Of a stretch of 64,000 nt of DNA, positions 59,247 through 64,000 are shown piece after piece; the first letter of the stretch is position 1, and each line of letters begins with the position of its first letter. The notes beneath the pieces are model-generated. The model made no database searches, was not told the origin of the DNA, and was given only the letters and a program-made list of their open reading frames with translations. The stretch comes from Subtercola endophyticus. GTDB lineage: Bacteria; Actinomycetota; Actinomycetes; Actinomycetales; Microbacteriaceae. The stretch covers positions 4,030,001-4,094,000 of the forward strand of contig NZ_CP087997.1 in NCBI RefSeq assembly GCF_021044565.1. Direction: 5' to 3'. The position numbers and the translations under genes are program-made.

Positions 59247-60767
59247 CTAGAGGCCGCGGGCGAGGCGGTAGTAGGCCTGGTTCCAGCGCACCTGGTCGGC
59301 GAACGAGCGCAGCTCGGTTGCGGAGTCGATGACGAGCAGCTCGGTCTTGGCGATGTCGGCGAAGTCGGTCAACGTCTCGAGGCCGACGGCCGTCGACATG
59401 ACGGTGTGGTGTGCGGCGCCCGCGGTGAGCCAGGCGGCGGCCGAGACGGCGAACGACGGCTCGGGCTTCCAGACGGCACGTCCCACGGGCAGCTTCGGCA
59501 GCGGAGCGCTGGGCTGCACGACCTCGACCACGTTGGCGACCAGACGGAACCGGTCGCGCATGTCGCTCATCGCCACCACGATGCCGGGACCCGAATCTGC
59601 CGTGAAGACGAGCCGCACGGGGTCTTCGCGGTCGCCGATTCCCAGCGGGTGGATCTCGAGCGTGGGCTTCGTGGTGGTCAACGACGGCGAGACCTCGAGC
59701 ATATGCGCGCCGAGGATGAGCTCGTTGCCGGGCGTGAGGTCGTAGGTGTAGTCCTCCATGAGCGAGGCGCCGCCGGGTAGACCGGATCCCATCACGTTGG
59801 CGGCATGCACCAGAACGGCGGTCTTCCAGTCGCCCTCGGCGCCGAAACCGTAGCCGTCGGCCATGAGGCGCTGCACCGCGAGGCCGGGCAGCTGACGCAA
59901 GGCTCCGAGGTCTTCGAAGCTCGTGGTGAAAGCGCCGAATCCGCCTTCTTCGAGAAAGGAGCGCAGCCCGATTTCAATGGCCGCGCCGTAGCGCAGCGAC
60001 TCGTGACGGTCGGCCCCGGGCAGTAGTTCGGGAGCAACGTCGTAGGCGAGAAGGTACTCCTCGACGAGGGCGTCGATCTGGGCATCCGTCGCCGCGGCGA
60101 CAGCCTCGGCCAGCTCGTTGACGCCCCAGGTGTTGACCTGCACGCCGAAGACCAGCTCGGCCTCGGTCTTGTCGCCCTCGGTCACGGCGACGTAACGCAT
60201 GTTGTCGCCGAAGCGCGCCAGCTTAAGGGAACGAGTGGATGCCCAACCCGACGCCGCGCGACTCCAGGTGCCGATCGACGCGGTGACCGCGGGGTTCGAC
60301 ACGTGGCCGACCACGGTCTTGCGGGCGACCCCGAGCCGGGTCTGGATGTACCCGAACTCCCGGTCGCCGTGCGCGGCCTGGTTGAGGTTCATGAAGTCGA
60401 AGTCGATGTCGGCCCACGGCAGCTCGACGTTCGCCTGGGTGTGCAAGTGCAGCAGGGGCTTCTGCAGGGCGTCGAGGCCTGCGATCCACATCTTCGCGGG
60501 GCTGAAGGTATGCATCCACGCGATGAGGCCCACGACCCTGTCGTTCGCGTTCGCGTCGAGGGCTGCGCGGCGAATCGACTCGGAGTCTTTCAGCACCGGC
60601 TTCCACACCACGGTGACGGGGATGTCGCTCGAAGCCTGCAGCGCGGCCGCGATCTGCTGCGACTGCTCAGCGACCTGGCGCAGGGTGTCTTCGCCGTAGA
60701 GGCTCTGGCTGCCGGTGAAGAACCAGACCTCGTACGAGTCGAGGTCGGGAATGATGCTCGTGCTCAC
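59247..60767 (-). CDS. araA: L-arabinose isomerase
   Basis: 506 residues, standard length. Diagnostic segments [52 protein letters not shown] and [12 protein letters not shown] carry the metal ligands (Glu and His) and substrate residues. It converts L-arabinose to L-ribulose. Third gene of araB-araD-araA, with a GTG start overlapping the araD stop (GTGA). The last gene before the long hairpin. Confidence 0.95.
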   Translation of the reverse strand: MSTSIIPDLDSYEVWFFTGSQSLYGEDTLRQVAEQSQQIAAALQASSDIPVTVVWKPVLKDSESIRRAALDANANDRVVGLIAWMHTFSPAKMWIAGLDALQKPLLHLHTQANVELPWADIDFDFMNLNQAAHGDREFGYIQTRLGVARKTVVGHVSNPAVTASIGTWSRAASGWASTRSLKLARFGDNMRYVAVTEGDKTEAELVFGVQVNTWGVNELAEAVAAATDAQIDALVEEYLLAYDVAPELLPGADRHESLRYGAAIEIGLRSFLEEGGFGAFTTSFEDLGALRQLPGLAVQRLMADGYGFGAEGDWKTAVLVHAANVMGSGLPGGASLMEDYTYDLTPGNELILGAHMLEVSPSLTTTKPTLEIHPLGIGDREDPVRLVFTADSGPGIVVAMSDMRDRFRLVANVVEVVQPSAPLPKLPVGRAVWKPEPSFAVSAAAWLTAGAAHHTVMSTAVGLETLTDFADIAKTELLVIDSATELRSFADQVRWNQAYYRLARGL

Positions 60768-61552
60768 TGCAGGGCTCCTTTTGGCGCTTGGCCGTAGACG
60801 TTCTGGTACCGGTCGAAGAGGGAATCAATGGCGGCTTCGGGGATGGGCAGCACCTCGCCCAGCTGGCGCGCGATGTGCACCGTGCGGGCCACGTCTTCGG
60901 TCATCACGGCCGCCTTGACGGCGTCGCGGGCGTCTTTGCCGATGGTGAAGACGCCGTGGTTCTGCATCAGCACGGCCCGCGAACGGTGCCCGCTGAGGGT
61001 GTCGACGATGCTGACACCGATGGAGTCGTCGCCGATGATGGCGAACGGGCCGACCGGAATCGGTCCGCCGAACTCGTCGGCCATGGCGGTGATGACGCAC
61101 GGAATCGCCTCGCCGCGAGCCGCCCAGGCGGTGGCGTAGGTCGAGTGCGTGTGCACCACCCCGCCGACGAGAGACATATGCCGATAGACGTATGCATGCG
61201 CGGCGGTGTCGCTCGAGGGCGAGCGGTCGCTGCCGGGCGTGCCCGGGATGACCCGGCCGTCGAGGTCGCAGAGAATCATGTTCTCGGGGCTGAGCTCGTC
61301 ATAGCTCACGCCGCTGGGCTTGATCACGAACAGATCGGCGCCGGGCACGCGGCCCGAGATGTTGCCGCCTGTCCAGATGACGAGGCCGTACTTCACCAGC
61401 TCCGCGTGCAACGCGGCGACATCCGCACGGATGCCCGTGATCGCGGCCTCGATCTCAGGGCCAAACGAGGGTGTTGCTGCGGCGGGCGGGGCGGCGGGCG
61501 GGGTCGCGGGCGGGGCTGCGGGCGGGGTCGCGGGCTGGGTCGAATCGGTCAC
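60764..61552 (-). CDS. araD: L-ribulose-5-phosphate 4-epimerase
   Basis: 262 residues. Class II aldolase-like fold: [17 protein letters not shown](V)SYDEL, zinc histidines in [12 protein letters not shown] and [10 protein letters not shown]. Converts L-ribulose-5-phosphate to D-xylulose-5-phosphate. The N-terminus carries a PATPPAAPP repeat tail absent from most homologues. GTG start overlaps the araB stop (GTGA). Confidence 0.92.
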   Translation of the reverse strand: MTDSTQPATPPAAPPATPPAAPPAAATPSFGPEIEAAITGIRADVAALHAELVKYGLVIWTGGNISGRVPGADLFVIKPSGVSYDELSPENMILCDLDGRVIPGTPGSDRSPSSDTAAHAYVYRHMSLVGGVVHTHSTYATAWAARGEAIPCVITAMADEFGGPIPVGPFAIIGDDSIGVSIVDTLSGHRSRAVLMQNHGVFTIGKDARDAVKAAVMTEDVARTVHIARQLGEVLPIPEAAIDSLFDRYQNVYGQAPKGALQ

Positions 61553-63276
61553 GCGTTGGTTCCTTTCGGCAGGAGGCTGGTGACGGCGGCGCGCTCGATG
61601 TCGAGCCCGGCGCTGTAACTGTCGAGGTAGCTGGCGAAACCGACGACGTCGGCCTCATCGGGAGCCGCGGTTTCGACAGTGGCGCGGTCGAAGACGCGGT
61701 CGCGCAAGTATGTATCGAGGTCGAGGTCGGGATCGAGATCGAGGTCCAGATCGAGGTCGAGCTCGGAACGGGCGGCTGCGAACGATGCGAGCACCGCCAT
61801 GCCCCACGCTCCGCCCTCCGAGGCCGTTTCGCCGACCGAGACCGGCGTATTGAGCGCAGCGGCGAGGAAGCGCTGCGCCACACCCGCGGTTCGAAAGAGG
61901 CCGCCGTGGGCGAGCATCCGGTCGAGCGCGACGCCCTCGTCGTCGAGCACCCGCATGCCGAGGGCGAGGGTGCCGAACACGCCGTAGAGTTGTGCGCGCA
62001 TGAAGTTGCCCAGGGTGAAGCGGCTGTCGGGGGCTCGAACCACCAGGGGCCGCCCCTCTTCCAAGCCGGTGATGGGCTCGCCGGCCAGGTAGTTGTACGC
62101 CAGAAGTCCGCCGGCATCTGCTTCGCCCTGCAGGGCTGCGCTGAAGAGTGCGTCGTAGACGGCGTCGGCGTCGAGGGGTGCGCCGGCGGCCGTGGCGAAT
62201 CCACCGAACAGCCCCGCCCAGGCGGCCAGCTCGCTCGCCCCGTTGTTGCAGTGCACCATCGCCACCGGGTCTCCGGCCGGCGTGGTGACGAGGTCGAGCT
62301 CGTGGTGCACCTCGGCGAGCGGATGCTCGAGCACGATCATCGCGAAGATGCTGGTTCCGGCGCTGACGTTGCCGGTGCGCGGCGCGACGGCATTGGTGGC
62401 GACCATGCCGGTGCCGGCGTCGCCTTCGGGCGGGCAGAGCAGCGCGCCCGGCCGCAGTGCGCCGGGCCGCAGCGCGCCCGTCGGGTCGAGCAGCGCGGCT
62501 CCCTCCAGCGTGAGTTCGCCGGCGGTCTGGCCGGCGACGAGTACCTCGGGCAGCAGGTCACGCAAGGGTGCGGACGCTCGCGGTGCGGCACCGGACGTCC
62601 CGTCGCCGGCCGCCGCGTTGCCGGACGCAGCGTCGCCGGTCCTCCCGGCGAGCCCGTCGTAGCGCGCCAGCAGGTCGGCGTCGTAGTCGTGCGTGGCAGA
62701 GTCGATGGGGAACATGCCCGAGGCATCGCCGATACCGATGACCTTGCGCCCCGTGAGCTTCCAGTGCACGTACCCGGCGAGCGTTGTCAGAAAGCGGATC
62801 TGTGGAACGTGCGGCTCGGCGTCGATGACGGCCTGGTGCAGGTGAGCGATCGACCAGCGCAACGGGATGTTCACGCCGAACAGCTCCGACAGTGCGGCGG
62901 CAGCGGGGCCGGTGTTCGTGTTGCGCCAGGTGCGGAACGGAACGAGCAGCTCACCACCCTCGTCGAAGGCGAGGTAGCCGTGCATCATCGCCGAGACTCC
63001 GATGGCGCCGAAGGTCTCGGGGCGCACGCCGTGGCGGCGTTCGGCGTCGGCGAGCAGGTCGGCGTAGGCGGCGCGGATGCCCGTCCAGACGTCGTCGAGC
63101 GAGTAGGTCCATAGCCGGTCGACGAACTGGTTCTCCCAGTCGTGGCTGCCGGTCGCGATCACGGTCGCGGGGTCGTCCCCGATCAGGCAGAGCTTGATGC
63201 GGGTCGATCCGAGTTCGATGCCGAGAAAGGCGCGGCCCGCGGCGATCGTTTCGCGCGCGGCGGGGGAGTCGGGCAA
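61549..63276 (-). CDS. araB: L-ribulokinase (FGGY family)
   Basis: 575 residues. FGGY kinase: LGIELGSTRIKLCLIG phosphate loop, MMHGYLAFD substrate loop, DASGMFPID, and AHGGLFRTAG near the ATP site. It phosphorylates L-ribulose; the link to araD and araA supports this over xylulose. Two low-complexity inserts: a Gly/Ala stretch near 210-230 and LDLDLDLDPDLDLD near 515-530, the latter from a short DNA repeat at about 61725-61765. First gene of the ara operon, with the operator at 63333-63348. Confidence 0.9.
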   Translation of the reverse strand: MPDSPAARETIAAGRAFLGIELGSTRIKLCLIGDDPATVIATGSHDWENQFVDRLWTYSLDDVWTGIRAAYADLLADAERRHGVRPETFGAIGVSAMMHGYLAFDEGGELLVPFRTWRNTNTGPAAAALSELFGVNIPLRWSIAHLHQAVIDAEPHVPQIRFLTTLAGYVHWKLTGRKVIGIGDASGMFPIDSATHDYDADLLARYDGLAGRTGDAASGNAAAGDGTSGAAPRASAPLRDLLPEVLVAGQTAGELTLEGAALLDPTGALRPGALRPGALLCPPEGDAGTGMVATNAVAPRTGNVSAGTSIFAMIVLEHPLAEVHHELDLVTTPAGDPVAMVHCNNGASELAAWAGLFGGFATAAGAPLDADAVYDALFSAALQGEADAGGLLAYNYLAGEPITGLEEGRPLVVRAPDSRFTLGNFMRAQLYGVFGTLALGMRVLDDEGVALDRMLAHGGLFRTAGVAQRFLAAALNTPVSVGETASEGGAWGMAVLASFAAARSELDLDLDLDLDPDLDLDTYLRDRVFDRATVETAAPDEADVVGFASYLDSYSAGLDIERAAVTSLLPKGTNA

Positions 63277-63332
63277 GAGAAACCTCTTCGTCTCAAGGCG
63301 GTGGGGTCGAGCATCCGGTTCGGGAAGTCGTC

Positions 63333-63348
63333 ATGTGAACGTTAACAT
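63333..63348. promoter_or_regulatory. LacI-type operator of the ara operon
   Basis: ATGTGAACGTTAACAT is a 16 bp palindrome with one mismatched pair and the CG centre typical of LacI-family sites. It lies 57 bp upstream of araB. The LacI-type gene at the window end points to it (same strand, upstream), so it is the likely regulator. Confidence 0.75.
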
Positions 63349-63386
63349 AATGCCGCCCGATGACAAAGCCTTCGGCCGTGATTGAT

Positions 63387-64000
63387 TCAGACTTCGTCGT
63401 GCGACCGGGCTGTGCTCGCGCGAACGACGAGTTCGGGCTGCATCGAGAGTTGGTATTGCGGCGTTCCGGCGAGCTTGCGCAGCAGGAGCTCGACCGAGCG
63501 TCGGCCGAGTTCGTCGAAATCCTGCCGCATCGTAGTCAAGGGCGGGTGGAAGTATGCCGCTTCGGGCATGTCGTCGAAGCCGATCACGCTGAGGTCTGTG
63601 GGCACGGCGATTCCCCGTTCATCCGCAGCTCGCAGCAAACCGAGCGCCATCTGGTCGTTGGCGCAGAAAACGGCGGTGTACCGGTTCAGCGCGAGCAGCT
63701 CGTTCGCTCGTTCGTACCCCGACGTGGCCGACCAGTCGCCTTCGAACGCTGCGTCGGCGGCAAGGCCGGCCTGCGTCATCTCGGCGGCGAAACCCGCCTC
63801 GCGTGCTTGAGCCGAGAACCAATCGCTCGGCCCCGAAAGGTGGGCGATGGCACGGTGACCGAGGTCGAGGAGGTGACGGGTGGCGGCGCGGGCGCCCGCG
63901 ATCTGGTCGACCGAGAGTTCGCTGTCGCGGCTGTCGGCCGTCGACTGCAGGGTCACGAACGGCACCGAGACCTTGAGCGCCGTGAATGCCTCGAGCACGT
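63387..64000 (-). CDS. LacI-family regulator, C-terminal part (AraR-like)
   Basis: The effector-binding core runs off the right edge: VPFVTLQSTADSRDSELSVDQ, GYERANELLAL, FCANDQMALGLLRAADERG and VIGFDDMPEAAY are typical LacI-family strands. The DNA-binding headpiece lies beyond the window. It is in line with, and 110 bp upstream of, araB on the same strand, so it probably senses L-arabinose and controls araBDA through the palindrome at 63333-63348. Confidence 0.85.
   Translation of the reverse strand, partial: VLEAFTALKVSVPFVTLQSTADSRDSELSVDQIAGARAATRHLLDLGHRAIAHLSGPSDWFSAQAREAGFAAEMTQAGLAADAAFEGDWSATSGYERANELLALNRYTAVFCANDQMALGLLRAADERGIAVPTDLSVIGFDDMPEAAYFHPPLTTMRQDFDELGRRSVELLLRKLAGTPQYQLSMQPELVVRASTARSHDEV

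Noticed and set aside
1..64000. tRNA, rRNA or riboswitch genes
   Set aside because: None recognised on reading both strands; a covariance-model search would be needed to exclude small or unusual RNAs.

Overview
This 64 kb window is chromosomal DNA from a high-GC actinobacterium, most likely of the family Microbacteriaceae. The clues are strong G/C bias at third codon positions, frequent GTG starts, several apparently leaderless starts, a DUF222/HNH endonuclease gene and a DUF7882 gene (both typical of Micrococcales), an ECF sigma/zinc anti-sigma pair, tandem GAF-ANTAR proteins and LytR-CpsA-Psr cell-wall chemistry. I saw no rRNA, tRNA, CRISPR array, insertion sequence or intact prophage. The family call is inference from gene content, not from a marker gene.

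Layout. 1-2.9 kb: a minus-strand sugar-uptake operon (ROK regulator, lipoprotein binding protein, start of a permease) with its operator. 3-5.7 kb: a keto-acid decarboxylase and a toxin-antitoxin pair. 5.7-11.6 kb: GntR/DMT transporter pair, MFS pump divergent from MarR, and a beta-helix protein with phage-tail-like repeats. 11.6-18.3 kb: CopB-type copper ATPase with a CsoR-type operator, a two-component system, DedA, and GABA aminotransferase. 18.4-23.4 kb: a membrane GGDEF/EAL protein, an LCP protein and a DeoR regulator, the last divergent from a complete galT-galK-galM-galE operon (23.5-28.2 kb). 28.2-31.2 kb: DUF2231 and Rieske proteins divergent from an ECF sigma/anti-sigma operon; both sides carry a TGAAC-N16-CGT promoter. 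31.2-46.2 kb: mixed housekeeping and accessory genes, including the DUF222 endonuclease, two GAF-ANTAR proteins, glutamate decarboxylase, a DUF1772-like gene and an HTH-ClpN gene pair whose promoters share one operator. 46.2-50.2 kb: two paralogous isopenicillin-N-synthase-like oxygenases separated by a DUF1016/YhcG nuclease, and an XRE-cupin regulator. 50.4-64 kb: a plant-polysaccharide locus with LacI regulator, sugar ABC transporter, GH31, GH127, then araB-araD-araA and a second LacI gene cut by the window end.

How it works together. Much of the window handles plant-derived sugars: an imported oligosaccharide would be trimmed by GH31 and GH127, the released L-arabinose would enter the pentose phosphate pathway through AraA/AraB/AraD, and galactose would be handled by the Leloir operon. 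Each sugar operon carries its own regulator, three of them with an obvious palindromic operator.

Two features recur across the whole window. The first is a set of long-stem hairpins, mostly between genes (two are homologous copies of one element, one lies inside galK). The second is the presence of short tandem repeats, multiples of 3 bp, expanded in frame inside more than ten otherwise normal genes.
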